Assembly (NCBI GenBank): GCA_900708905.1
Contig: CAADRB010000059.1
Location: 118,371-182,370 of the forward strand
Length of the DNA stretch: 64,000 nucleotides
Direction of reading: 5' to 3'
From: Hymenolepis diminuta
Taxonomy: Eukaryota; Platyhelminthes; Cestoda; Cyclophyllidea; Hymenolepididae
The notes below the pieces were generated by a model. That model was not told the DNA's origin. It was given only the letters and a program-made list of their open reading frames with translations, and ran no database searches. Every line of letters starts with the position of its first letter. Positions within the stretch are counted from its first letter, which is position 1. Shown one piece after another: positions 51,301 through 63,558 of this stretch. The position numbers were made by a program, and so were the translations under genes.

Positions 51301-54300
51301 TAGGAATTATTCGCAAATTTTCTTAATTCTTTAACTTTCATCTTATTTTGTCAAGATTTTTACTGTCTCCATCAAAATAACAACTTAATTTTGATTGAAA
51401 ATGTTGTAATTTAGTTAAAGTGTTGGTTCATTCAAGCATTTCGACACCTTAATGGATAGTCCTGTCTCCTCTTTTTACAGATATGTGGAATATTTGAAAT
51501 GACGCTTTAATTGATCACCTTGACAACACAATATAAAATGACGTTTCAGCTTAAAAACGATAACACCTCACTTGTCCAACTCTTTCGTCATTTGACGGAA
51601 ATATACAACAAATTAGTCGTGGTCAGAGAGAACACTTTAGATTCAGGTAAAGTTGTGTTCCATATTCTAAATAATTAATAAATTTTCATTATGAGGATAA
51701 TTAAATTATCAAACCGCTTAAATACTCCCTGAAATGTTCGCCAGATTTTTGTTTTCCATCAAATGAAGCTTCCAGTTCCCTATGAGGAATACCCAATAAA
51801 CTGTGGTCATTGAAGGATAGTCTAACGTCCCATTTGGAGTGGATCATCAGATTTCCGATGACAAGAGTTGCGCTTTGCAGTCCATCCAGTTTTTGATTCC
51901 TTCAATCAACTGAGTATCTGTTAAGCTGAAAAGAAGAAGAATTCTACCGGTTTCTACTCATATTGTCAACATTCGCATATTTAATCAATGAGCTACCCAT
52001 CTACTTCTACATTTGATAAGAAGCCAATTAAAAAGCATACCTTTATTTAATGATTTAAACCATTCATAACAACTAACTGGGGCGTATATCTACGGAGAAT
52101 TGAATGTTAGATTGCATTCTTGTTTGGATTGAACTTCACTGGATTTTCCGAAGCCGAATGTACAAAATAGCCCACCTTTTTCGTTAGACGGAAAGTAGCC
52201 GACCAATTTGTTAAAATCAGATGCTATTTGACTTTGGCCGTCGAAGGAACAACTGAAAATTGAAACCCTGTGCAGTTAATCGTTTGTTATTGGAATTCAT
52301 TGAAAAAATGAGCCCCTTTCAGATATCCAGGCTCCTCCAAATTGCCGATGTTTAAAAAAATTGGACATGTCTTGACATTTCGAATTACAAATGTTAGAAT
52401 ATTTGATTAAGACATATTTCAGGCGCGTTATTCCTTCTTAAATAAATAAGTTACCCGAACTTAAGATAGATTGTGTAAAGTATTTGCGAAAATATCACTG
52501 CTTTTCCTTTTGGAACAAAGCGGCCAGATCAAAGAACTAAAGGAACTGAATATGCATTACCGTCAATGAAGCAATAAACACTGATTATTGCCACGAAACT
52601 ATTTTGTAAATTACTGGAGGAATGGGACTAACAAATTTGGTAGCTTCTGCAAAAACACAGATTACTAAATTGAGACGATTATGGATGGACGAATGGCAGA
52701 AAAGTTTGGTTTGTGCTTTGAAATATGCGTTTCTGGTAATGAAGACAACTACCTATTTCGCCAAGCTCTGTCAACAGAGTTCCGAATAAGTTCAAATGGC
52801 TTCAAATTCAGGTGGAAGTAAAGGCTAACGGGAGACTGGAACCATTCCAAATCAAAAGAAAACATTGGGAAAGAGGGTTAAGCTTGACAAGCGGAGTATC
52901 TGATGATAACAGAAAAGGGAAAGAACGAGAGAGAGTTGTAGGATGAAGAGTTAATTACACATCTAAACTGGGTATGTAACAGCGGAATTGTGTGTCCAGG
53001 CTAAAATGAAGCAGAGAGGCCGTCTGTTTTGTCTCCGTTGTGAGTCTTACTTTGGCTATCTGGGTTGGAAAGAACTTTTTGCGAACCATGAGTAATAATA
53101 ATTACTATTGATTAAAAATAGTGATGTCATCATTCGATGTAATAATATGAGCCTAGGAATATATGTGCAGGGTGCTTAAGGCATCTGACGATACCTTACG
53201 CACTTTTGGAAAAATAGAAAATAAAACTGTTTATGAGAAAAAAATTACAATTTCTTATAGCAAAAAATAAAATTTAAATTAACCCTGGCTCCACTCTATG
53301 TATCCTCCTTCGGCTTCTACCGCCGATTCAATCCGAGTTCGAAAGCAACTGCAAGCTTTCATCAGATCATGTGGTCATTATTGATGTCCTTCATTGCTCG
53401 GGCTAGTGCTTCCATCAGAGAGAAGAATATGGTCTTATGGGATGCATAACAGCTTTCTTTTCAACCTCGCTCCGTTTTACACGTATTAATCCAAAGAATT
53501 GTGGTCTGGTGAGTTAAAAGACGGCCATAAGTTTGGTGTGACACGAAAACGAAAATTCTCGGTCATCCATCCAATCCTGGGTTTTGAGAGCTTTACTTGT
53601 ACACCTGGAATTAGGTTTGTTCAGATTGGGATGTGCTGGAGAAGATTTAAACGATCATTTGATTTCCATATCCGAATGTGGATTGATTGATCGGAAAACG
53701 GGAAATAAATGAATGACTATTGACTTCGCCATGCCGTAAATTGTCATGGTTGTGCTATGGAAGTGGCATAGCGCTGATGTGGCATCGATACTGCACTTCT
53801 GCTGCAATATAGGAGCGTAATAAGAATGGAATTTTAACGGAATTCTAAAAAACCCAACTTCAGGAACAATTATTCCTGATGGTCGGGAGGATACAATCTC
53901 TGAGTTATAAAATCATTCTGACAGTACTAAATAAACTAAGATGCCGATACAGACAAAATAAATGGGAACTAAATGGGAACATCCAGTCAATTCAAGTTCG
54001 AAAATTAAATCGAGATTGATTTGTTTTTAGTTTAATGAGTCAATTGTCCTCTTTTAAATTGAAAAGTAAATGCAAGTAAAATTTAATTTAATATATATTT
54101 TATAAAACAAAAGTAGTTTCTAAAAGTTTTTAAGTCTCGTTCTGGTATAAATATTATATGGATTTCACAATATCCCTGCTGACGCACAATGGGCCGCTCC
54201 AATGAAGTGCTTCCATTTTGATTTGATTTGATCTTCTCTCTTCTACAAATGGAAGCAAAGACCAATTAAAAATGTGTGCAAATTCATTCAAACGGAGCCG

Positions 54301-57300
54301 ATCGGCCGACATTTCACAACTAAATTTAAACTCCAACTATTTATCTTTTAAAAAATGCAAGTTCATGTGAAAAATTATTCGCTAGCTCTTTTTTTACTTC
54401 TGAGGAATTTAACAGAGACCTTAAAGCAAGTTTTGGGAATTTTGAAATAAATTAATGTTATTTTTTTTCAATTTTCAATTTAGCTGCAATCAGCCATGGC
54501 TGTCCGATTTTGTCTCAATGACATTGGGTTCCGGATGCCCGATAACGGACTGCCCGTTTTTACTACTCTATTGAAGGTCAAACTCACCTGCAGGGTCCGA
54601 ATTCAATCATTAGAGCATCAAGAAGCATTCTTTTCTCGTAGCAGGCAAGTACACTCATTAGAAATTTGGATGACAATACAACTCAAAAGACTGGAACTAA
54701 AATGGGCTTACATTGTGGCTCACAATTTGGAACAATTGTGATTAAATAATTATCAAGAGAATACATTTTTATCTCCCAATGTAAAGGAAGAGGAGGTTTA
54801 CAGTTTTTATTCGTGGGGAAAAAGCAAAATCTGGTTTTTAAAAGCATGAATTGGAAGCGACGGGGGTAAGGGTTGTCCCCTTTCGCACTTTTAATTTTGA
54901 AGGTTGTCTCATACACTGTCATCTGAATGACATCACCTCGAAACCATCCCATTTTTCTATGACCGATATAGCATCCTTTTGCCAGGCAAAAGAGTCCGCT
55001 TTCAATCCACCATCGATTTTCCACTTCATTTCCATTTGCAAGAAGTCAGTTATATGGAGAGTATATGCTGATCATTCCTCTTTTCATTTGCGAAGCAGCA
55101 GATTTCTTCGTAGCATTAACCGCCCAAATTTCAGTGGCTGGAGTGCATGACTGTCCCATCAGAGGTCATGAAATCGATGCTCATCAATTCACATCCAGTG
55201 ATGTGGATAGCCAACCGCACTGATTGATAGCGGTTAATAAGAGGGATGGGAGAATGCGAGTTTCTCATATCAGTGGATCCAAGAAACTTTCCCACTGCCT
55301 AAGCAGAGTGCTAATATAATTTCTATAAATAGGCTTGAAAAGGTTAGGAGGTTCCTCACCTAAAATTAGCCTTCTTCCTTCTTGCACAGAACAAACAAAT
55401 ATGGAACCAAAAGTTCTATAAGTGAAATGATAACATTTAACTAAAGTATTTAATGTTTTAATGAAAAATTATTGGCTCTTGTGCCGCCATCATATAAAAT
55501 TTACACATTATTGGTGAATTTTGTAAAGTTGCCCTTATTTTGAAATAACTGCCCCGCATCATAACCCTTTTTGGGAAATTTTTTGACGAGAGATCGCAAA
55601 AATGTGATAATAGACGCGCTTTTGGAAAATAATACATTTAGTTAAAATAAATAAATTGCTAATTCATCCGAAATTATAAAAATTTCATCCGCTGGATTGA
55701 AATTAATAAACAGAGGCAATTTATGTCGAAATTGTCTAACTAGTCTTTTTTCAGGTTGCTTATGAAAGTCAAACTTCGATATTCTGATTTAAACAAATTA
55801 AATATGAATTTATTTGACTTTTGTTAAAAATAGGAGCTGTAGCGCCCTTTTACAATGAAAATTATTCTGACTTCATCGTATTGTATTTGTATTTTTAAAA
55901 CAGACCAGAGGAAGATCATTCGGTTGTCAACTTTGATCACATTGTCACAAGCAGCAGTTTTATTGGCGCAGATAAAGACCTCTACTTCGTCGGGCTCTTT
56001 GCACCGAGCAAATTCAGCAGACCCCTACAGAGGCTGCGTAGAACTGTTAATATTTCCGAATCACCAATGGCTCTTTGTATCTTCCGAAGATCTGATTTGG
56101 ATTCTCTACTCAATGAGGCCCCTCTGGTTGTTCAGATGCAAAACGAACCAATTAAAGAACTCCTTGCACTCAACCGCACGAAACTGGGAAAAGTGGTCGA
56201 TTCATCAAGATTCATGAAAATCAACAAGAGTGAGGAATATCTCAATTCATTTCAAGTATGTTTCAACTGAAATGGAACCGATTTTAAGAATTTAAAATAT
56301 TTATTAGAATTGTTGTAAACGTGACACACATTTTTCTCCTCAAATTTATTTGTTTTTGTGTAAGTTTATGCAAGATTGTGGGAAAAAATTCTGCTATCAG
56401 CAAAGCGCAATCGTGGAAACCGAAATTAAAGGGAAATCAAGTAATATGGGGAATAATGTGACGGTTCAAATGTTGGCTAATCGATTTCCGTGCAAGGGAT
56501 AGAAGTTTCCCAAACAAATATTTCTCACTCAGGGATGCTGTGCAAAATAACCATTAAGTTTTACCGAAAGCATGATTCTGTAGCGGATGCTAGATCAATA
56601 TGCCTTTCTGCTGCAGCTAGATAATCCTCCTAAGCAGTCCGGGATGGCGTCTAGCAGAGTCCTCTGTTATAAGTTTGCTCCCAAAATTGGCTAAGCTGTT
56701 CCCAAAGTAGCTAGAACAAGAGAGGCGTGTAGTGGAGTGGGTTTACTGCTCCGTCTGCGATGAGATAGCGAGAATTTTATTTTGTGTGTGTCCACGGATG
56801 AGATGTTGTCTACGAGCCTGATTCTTATCTACAAACAACGCTAAGGTGCAGAGATAGTGACTGCTGATTGGCTGGAGGCCTGTGCATGCGATCGCCACAA
56901 TTCAACGATATATTCAAAATATAATTTGACATTTTAAGGTTAAAAACAAAATATTTTGAAAAGATTGTATTAATTAGCATTGATTGCAGAAAATTTTCTC
57001 ATCACTTTTGATTGACAAAGTGGAATTAAAGAGACATAAAATCAATTTCATATTTCCCTTGCGTAAATATCCAGTTTTATGATTTATTATAGGTACCTAA
57101 TGGAATGGAACAATAATCAGCCAATGAAAATAGTTATTTTTTTTCAATCTTAAAAGTAGATTTGTAAATTAAAATCGAGAATTCTCTTCGTACCTGTTGT
57201 TTGCGTGAAAAATTATTTTTAAAGCTCAGCAAAGGAGGGTGCTTTCTATCAGCCACTTCTGACATAGAAGAGGCCTTTTGGGGTCACCGATTGAGACATT

Positions 57301-60300
57301 CGCATCCTCAACAGCCAGAAGAAAACCACGTGGCTGGCTTTTTCAATCACAGCTCGATGTTGGCCAGCGGATTGTCGTAATTTTTCGTTTGATGAATAGG
57401 GACTTCTAACAAGTTCTTGCGTACTAATAATAAATAATCTAAAAAATTCGAGTACTTGTTATATTAAATTATGTGATAGTTATTATATTATGTATTTCAA
57501 AGTATCATTCGTCACTTGCGCAGAAGCATCGAAGTAACCCCCAGATAACCCCCAGATGCTACATGTTATAAAATGAATAGACATGTTACAGATTACAAAA
57601 ATGCATGGTGGATAAGCATCTTGTCCCAATACTCGATGAAAGTTTGTTGAGACCAAGGAAATTAGATTAAGACGGATCGGTTGTCAAAAGTCCAGCTGAA
57701 AAAAGAAATAAAGCCTTCAGATCTGATTACTAGGTACGGGTACAAACGTCACCCCTCGTTACTGAGGCCATTTATCTTCCATAAATATGGCGAACTGAGT
57801 TAATTTGAACTTGCTTTTGAGTTGCACACTCAAATCTAAAATAATATGCAAACAGTGTGCAGAAATTGAAATAATTTATTTTAATACTGCAACCGTAATT
57901 ATGAGACTTTATCTCGTCCTTATTCAAACTAATTTAACCAATTCACGGAAAGTGGAGAATTGGTCCGTAATTCCGATGAAGGACCTCGGCTTCAAACAAA
58001 CGCAACCCCAAAAATGCAAAATTAAGGCTTGAATGGGGACATTTTTGCCAGATTTTATGCTGATGGATTTTTCTTAAGAGTTGAGAGGATGCAATGAGTC
58101 ACTTAACGAAGGTCACTTCAGCTATTCCACAGTATATATCTCTGATTTCGACAGTTCTACCGAATTTAACGATAGAACGAATTCCATTTTTCCTATATGT
58201 AATGAAGAGAAATGGCCAACAATAAACGTATTTTCTCTTCGAATTTTGCTCCTTCTTCTTTCTTCGGATGATCACGCTCACGATGGACATTAAGAGGAAC
58301 TTATTATTCAACCAAATATTGAGTAAACCCGGTATTTTGATGGTGGAGAAGTGACATGTTTATCAGTTATGTGTCCGACTTTTTTATTTTGGTCAGGGTA
58401 ATAATTAGAGGTACACACTGATAAGGGAACTTCTTAGAAAAGACCAGAAGATTCCTTTGGAATATGTCGTTGAACTATTGTAAGATGTTAATTAATTTAT
58501 AAAGGACTGTAGCATTTGAAAACCTGAGCAGAGGCTTCTCTTCTGTGGAAATGTTAGGGTCAAAGTGAATATAGTTGAGCAGTCATGATGAGTAAATGAT
58601 ATCAATAAAAGATTAAATTATTCAATTTACCCTGTAGAAATTTTAAAATTTCTCTTCGTTTTCCTATGACAGCATTGTAGAAGGACGAAAAATCACGCAG
58701 CAATAAAGGGTATATTTGTTGGAGAGCCTTGGAAGCCGATGAGCAATGGCGAGGCTTTGGCGATACTTCAGACGAGGGAGCGATTCGCTGCAATGCTTGT
58801 GGACAGTGCTGACAGCTTTTCGGATCTGCCAAGACGAAAATTGACTCAAGGTCAAGAAATTTGCATTCTGTACCTTTTTACAGGTAAGAGTATTTCAGAG
58901 ATGTAAAAATATTCCATTCAGCATAGGATTTTAAGTTAATACTACTTTTAAAACAAAAAGCGGATTAATCATGAAGAGATTATTAATGGGCACTTAATAG
59001 GTACCCAACAACAAATTCCTCAACTCAGTCGTAAGGAATGTTATTTTCTTCTTAGAATTTTTCACTATTATTTTTATTGTTGATAAAGATAAAAAGTTTA
59101 ATTGTAGTAAATCACAAAATATAATAGGAATGCATAAACGTGCATATTAGTGCCAGTGTGTCAAGTGGCAGGAATTAGGTTTGAAATCCATCGGTACTCA
59201 TCCGGTATCCGAAACGATCAGCCGAGCATTACTTTGAGCGCCGGTTTATGCCCTTTTGTTTTAAATAAAAACGTTTTAATAAAAATGTTTACGCGCAAAA
59301 TTTCGACTTCACTGTTTCATTTTGCTCATCTTCCTGAAAAATTGGCCCTCAAAATGCCGCCTGGAAGCTCGAACTGCTGCGTAAATTAACTCCTCCAGTT
59401 TGGCTAGACGTCAATATCGATTAGCTTTCATTTGTTTAAATGCACCCCTAATTGTTACCCTTATCTTCACCATATTATATTTCAATGAAAATTATTAAAT
59501 TTATAAAGTAGGAAACTTAAAGACTTTCTGAGAAAATATTTCCAGCATTAAATATGATTTCCTCTGCCTGACACATCGTGTTGGTTTATTCAATAATTAA
59601 TACACTTTATCATCTCTTACTGCTAATTAATCTGGAACTGTGTGTTGAATGGAGAAATTTTGTTCTTTGATGTAAGATAGTTGCCCAACTTACTATAAAT
59701 AGCATTGGTCGATGTGGTTTTTTCATGAGTTCTCTTAGTGCCGGCATATCCGGCACTAAGTGCTTTTAGCAAACTTGTAGATTAATGAGTCCAGGAGATG
59801 TATTACTTTAATTCTACGAGTTTGATCAACTTATCAGTTATTACCTTTGGTAATCTCCGCTTTAAAAAGAATACGAAGAAGTCATCAACCAAGTTCGGCC
59901 CAAATGCTACGCCAATTGAGCAGTCAAACCTTTTAGAATTTTTGAAATCGCGAACTCAAGCAATATGCAAAGCTTCCCTATTACGTGCCGATTGGATGAC
60001 AGTCTCCCGAGTTAATGGGAAGAAAACTTTTCCAGTGTGACGGTCATTTTTTCACTCCCGTTTTGAATCTCAAATGTCAACAGGCTTTATTTATGCAAGA
60101 AAGGCTGCCGCCTTTTATTTTATATGACGTTGTTTGTTTAAATGAATTCCAAAACATGAACTATCATTGCTAAATGTTTAAAGTTACTAGGCCTTTGAGT
60201 TCACAGAGAGGAAAAGAGACTGATATTCTATCAGCTGTAGAAATTACATTGTTTTAAATGAAATTTCCACAAGTTAGGCTCCAAGATTTAATACGGCAAA

Positions 60301-63300
60301 ACATTTTTTGTTTTATTTTAGAATCGTCAAATTTGATGGTATTTCTGATCTCAAAGCGTGATTTATTCCAGTTTAATACCTATAATGGCAAATCCAATTT
60401 GACCAAGTCAAATCTGCAAGATTTGCTCCTGATCGGAGGAATTGAACTGCTCTTTTCTGTGGTACTCTCACCCGCATTTGTTTCCCCTTTTATCCGTATG
60501 GAATTTACGGCTTTTCGGGAAATCACAATTTCAGATCACCAACGACTGGCAGTGGTCGACTTGAAAAGCTGCTTTACCGCCAGGTGAGTTGCAAACTTCA
60601 TTAGAATTTTATTATTATCTGGAGTGCATTTTTGAGTGTCCTATACCTATCACCTACTCCATTCTCAATGTCTTTACTCTCCTGCCGCTCATCTCAGCCA
60701 TCACAAAATAATTTTTAAACATTTTCATTAAATTTTCATTGCGTCTCTCCATTTTCTATCAACCTTCATTAATTAAATTTGATGAATAAATTGTCCAAAA
60801 TTAATTTCATTGTAATTTGGTCAATTTTCAATCATATTATTGTGTTTTAATAAACCCATTTTTTCCTATATTTGGACAGCTTCTACGATTATCCTGAGTT
60901 CACAAGTGCAAAGTATCTTTCAATAGAAAAAGACACGGAAATTTATAATTCTGGTGAGTCTGCATTGAGATAACTCTGATGGGAAAAAATTAAAATCCGC
61001 ACATGACGGTTTTATTTATCCTTTCGAGGTCTTCACATAATGGACTTATCTCCCTCGGTTTAATAATTTGTATTTTTGCATTTGTATTTGAGTGTTTATA
61101 CATTTTGCTTAGACAATGATTAGAAATTTAGTATTGCCAGGACAGTAAATGCTTCTCTTCATGAAGTCTGGGTCCTTCACGAAGAAAATATCTGTTCCAT
61201 ATCACTGTGCTGATTGGTTAAATATTGGCGACCCTTAATCGCGGAGGAATTTCCTATATTCATTCTGTGGTTTCCATATAAGTCTGAGCACTAACTACTA
61301 TTTCCTATAATTGCGCACGATTTGAGTAAAAAGTGAACTGAGGTAAGAGAACGTGATAGTAATGTCCGTCTTGATTGACATATTCGTTAAATTAGAGATT
61401 TGATTCATAAAGACAGCATCCATCATAAATCCACATTTGGTTTCAAACTGGGCTGCTATAGACACCCATTCATGNNNNNNNNNNNNGGGAACCTCAGGTC
61501 ATCACCCTGGTGTCCAATAGGTAATTCGATCTAATTCGTGACCATTGCGGTTGTGAAATTAGAGACACCGTCTTATTGCGCTCCGAAATTGCAAATATAC
61601 AAATAAACGTAATCCCTGCACCTCTGCATAGGTTCAATTCCCATTGGTGCACATCCAGTGACGGGAGAGGTCAACAGCACTGACGGAATTCGAGTTTCAT
61701 ATCAAAGTGGCCCCATGGTGAGCCCTGAAAGAGGCTTTTCTATATGAGCTTGGAAATTATAAACACAAGAGAAATCATTAAATTGCAGAAAAAATGCCTA
61801 ATTGGTCGCTCATATTTAAAATGAAGAAGGAAATAAAATGTTGCATGTAAACGAAGTTGTTGATTAATATCACTAATTAAAAGAGGAATAAGACGATGCA
61901 CAGGGGGACTTGTATTCAGACTTCTTCAAGCGTGTGCTTTTTATTGCGTGTCGGGGCTGCCCCCACTTTCTCGCTGATTGATGAAGAGGAAGCTTCTGTC
62001 TGGAATGAAATAGAAGATTTTATCTTTTGTAGTTTTTACCAGCAGTTCAGCAAAAAAATCTTTCAATCAAGCAAAACACATAACAATGGAGAGTCAAGAA
62101 GGGTAGAGAAATTAGGAACTTGGATTCAGTTAGGATTTTGAAGAATTATACTTCATTGCGTTTCTTCCTTGCTCTATTAGAGTTTAATCTTTTGGTTATA
62201 GCAGACAACAATCAAGGCCCATTGATGTGTTGATTAAATAAAATGGTTATCATGTTGTGTTGATTAATTATTTTCCTGCTGACGCCAAGAATGGCTGGCT
62301 GATACTGACATATCCACAGAGTTTGCGATTTATTTGCCTTATGAGCATAAGGAAAGGAGAGGCTTTCTGAAATATTATAAATAAAAATAACGATTTCATT
62401 ACTTGGACAAAGAGCTGCTAGTTTCTTGATAACTGTGACACTCTATTATTCAATCTTAAAACCTTCCTGCAAAGGCACAGCCAACTCAGACTTCTCATTT
62501 GTCAGAAATTATTAGATATGTCATTCCTCTTAATCAATTGAAGTTGTACCCAAATAGGCACCGAGTTTGTAAAAAGAGCGAGGGAGAATCAGAACCTGAC
62601 ACTCCTCGTTAGATACCTAAATCAAGTTAATGTGCTTCCTTCAATACTCCTCCAATTTGTCATCTCAACACTTCGATCAGATTAATTTTTTGATATAACG
62701 GTGACAGATAATACACCTTAAAATAATAAATCGCATGTGGAATTTTCTATTGTATTCGCATTTGGATATAATTTTGCTTTCTTATTGGTTATTTTCATAG
62801 AAGTATTCAGATGGCGAACAGTTAAATTGGCCTGTCAGCTACCTCATGAGACAGGCACATTCAACACTACCCTCCCAGCTCGGCGATTTATAGCAATTAC
62901 TAAAATTCAGCCACCTACATCTCCTTCCTCTTCATCGGTCACTTCGCAGAAGTCCGTTCTTTTACCCATCGTCTGGGTGCTTTCAATACTCTCTGTTATT
63001 CTCTCTATCTTCTGCTTTTGCCTACTTCTTGCCTATATACGTTCAAAGCACAGCTATTTACGAAAAATCATTAGTCTGCGAGAAACCACTGTTGGGAGTA
63101 ATGCTCATTGTCATCAAAACACTTTTCAAGGTCGAGAAATGATAACTGAAGTAGTGAACCTCTCACAACCGAGCGCTGTCCTCGATCCAGACTGCTCCCT
63201 TTCCACATTAATACCATCTGACCATCAGACAAAGGTGACGAACTCGCTGGATATAATGGCAGTTTCTGAGCCACGTTCGAAGACCCGAAGCTATCCTGTT

Positions 63301-63390
63301 GCCACATTTATTCCTTCCCTACCAATGCGTAATCGACAACTCAATAACGATCTTGAACTGAGGACATTCAAAGTCACTCCAATAAGATAA
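42307..63390 (+). CDS. Transmembrane semaphorin (sema-domain guidance protein)
   Basis: Exons are 42307-42443, 42479-42777, 47970-48259, 54484-54644, 55904-56255, 59795-59849, 60322-60583, 60880-60953 and 62801-63390 (TAA), all in phase, giving 739 residues. A signal peptide is likely (LLALLFMMQAIF). Sema-domain landmarks run in order: NQIFEINTLN, a Trp/Cys stretch ending FEICGLMQQKAFCGLY, HHFLFFNRA, VRFCLNDIG...TTLLKVKLTC, DLYFVGLF...MALCIF, NLMVFLISKRDLFQF and RLAVVDLKSC. A membrane span lies at about 596-622, followed by a tail of about 117 residues. Semaphorins signal through plexins at cell surfaces. No PSI or Ig domain is visible after the propeller. Intron 1 is only 35 bp. Exon 4 ends at a GC donor (AG|GCAAGT) that is required by phase. 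The short tail without a GAP domain argues against a plexin. Confidence 0.87.
42444..42478 (+). other. 35-bp intron of the semaphorin gene
   Basis: The donor ATCAG|GTTAGA and acceptor ctatttag bound only 35 bases. Removing it joins WLAIR to NQIFEIN and restores the first sema strand. Reading through the intron instead leads to a stop at 42496. Confidence 0.75.
42778..47969 (+). other. Semaphorin intron 2 (5.2 kb)
   Basis: AT-rich, with a G-run cluster at 43321 and a less AT-rich patch at 43250-43460 open on the plus strand (RHSSEEGWLAQ). No gene within it is supported. Confidence 0.5.
43321..43343 (+). repeat. G-quadruplex-type G-run cluster
   Basis: Four runs of 3, 4, 5 and 6 G are separated by TT, TT and A. 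This matches the classic four-run quadruplex pattern and resembles telomere-like repeats. It lies in semaphorin intron 2. Confidence 0.75.
49639..49693 (-). repeat. tRNA-like remnant, possibly SINE-derived
   Basis: On the minus strand the sequence runs TGGCGTTGTAGTTAACGCG (like a tRNA D-arm and box A), then an arm with TTCGCTCGCGAA, then GGGTTAGATACC (near the box B consensus GGTTCGANTCC). No regular 7-base anticodon loop can be drawn, so it is a degenerate tRNA-derived element rather than a working tRNA gene. It is much richer in G+C than its surroundings. Confidence 0.4.
53168..53615 (-). mobile_element. Truncated mariner copy related to the one in NMT
   Basis: The left end CAGGGTGCTTAAGGCATCTG and the next 440 bases align clearly with 20618-21040, including the shared TTCCATCAGAGAGAAG and ATCCAATCCTGG stretches. 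Homology is lost near 53615, so only the 3' part of the transposase (minus strand) and one terminal repeat remain. It lies in semaphorin intron 3. Confidence 0.8.
55178..55345 (+). repeat. Dispersed repeat, copy A
   Basis: Shares CACATCCAGTGA, then a (C)AAC.GCACTGA stretch, a CGAGTTTC-TCATATCA block and an ATAGGCTTG/ATGAGCTTG ending with 61620-61745, in the same orientation. Gaps break up the match. It lies in the GC-AG intron of the semaphorin gene. Family unknown. Confidence 0.4.
58631..58825 (-). CDS. Doubtful antisense exon inside semaphorin intron
   Basis: The segment lies between a good acceptor (ttttcgtcttggcag) and a phase-1 donor (CAGG|GTAAAT). It is 195 nt long, a multiple of three, and open in phase 1, reading PKSCQHCPQALQRI and then FSSFYNAVIGKRREIL. 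A neighbouring frame is also open for about 50 codons. It has no partner exons and no family. The start resembles KPKSCQYC in the gene at 27313-28992, which may be coincidence. Confidence 0.22.
59734..59760. repeat. Perfect 11-bp hairpin just upstream of a 55-nt exon
   Basis: CTTAGTGCCGG and its exact reverse complement CCGGCACTAAG flank the loop CATAT. The stem is G+C-rich in an otherwise AT-rich intron and ends 35 bases before semaphorin exon 6 (59795-59849). It could fold in the pre-mRNA and affect use of the short exon. Confidence 0.8.
61475..61486. other. Assembly gap (12 N)
   Basis: Twelve N bases lie in the last intron of the semaphorin gene. True gap size is unknown. Exon sequence could be hidden here, although flanking phases already agree. 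Confidence 0.99.
61620..61745 (+). repeat. Dispersed repeat, copy B, with a box-B-like motif
   Basis: Related to 55178-55345 (see copy A). It begins with GGTTCAATTCCC, one base from the pol III box B consensus, followed by CACATCCAGTGA. This raises the possibility of a tRNA-derived SINE. It lies in the last semaphorin intron. Confidence 0.4.
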
Positions 63391-63558
63391 AGACTCGGAA
63401 TCTGATGACTTATAATCATACTGTAATCGAAGGATCAATAATATAACAAACAATATTAAAAAAGCGGTATTATTTTTTCCCAACCATTTCGAAAGTGTTT
63501 AAGCTGATTTTTACGTGAAAGCGCATTTAAAATTTGAAAACGATTTTTACCAAAAGAC

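Larger units (their letters stand above)
48260..54483 (+). other. Semaphorin intron 3 (6.2 kb)
   Basis: Contains a tRNA-like remnant near 49639-49693 and a truncated mariner at 53168-53615. The rest is AT-rich without supported genes. Confidence 0.55.
56256..59794 (+). other. Semaphorin intron 5 (3.5 kb)
   Basis: AT-rich intron with a small tandem duplication of AACCCCCAGAT near 57535-57556, a minus-strand exon-like segment at 58631-58825, and a hairpin at 59734-59760. Nothing else was recognised. Confidence 0.5.

Noticed and set aside
54683..55150. Open frames of about 100 codons on both strands in the semaphorin GC-AG intron
   Set aside because: Opposite-strand frames overlap, there is no family match, and the semaphorin splices cleanly around them.
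55855..56217. Alternative frame MKIILTSSYCICIF... over semaphorin exon 5
   Set aside because: The overlapping frame gives clear sema-domain motifs and fits both neighbouring exon phases, so this one is a shadow.
42307..63390. Plexin rather than semaphorin
   Set aside because: The cytoplasmic part is only about 117 residues with no RasGAP-like sequence, and no IPT repeats are seen before the membrane span.
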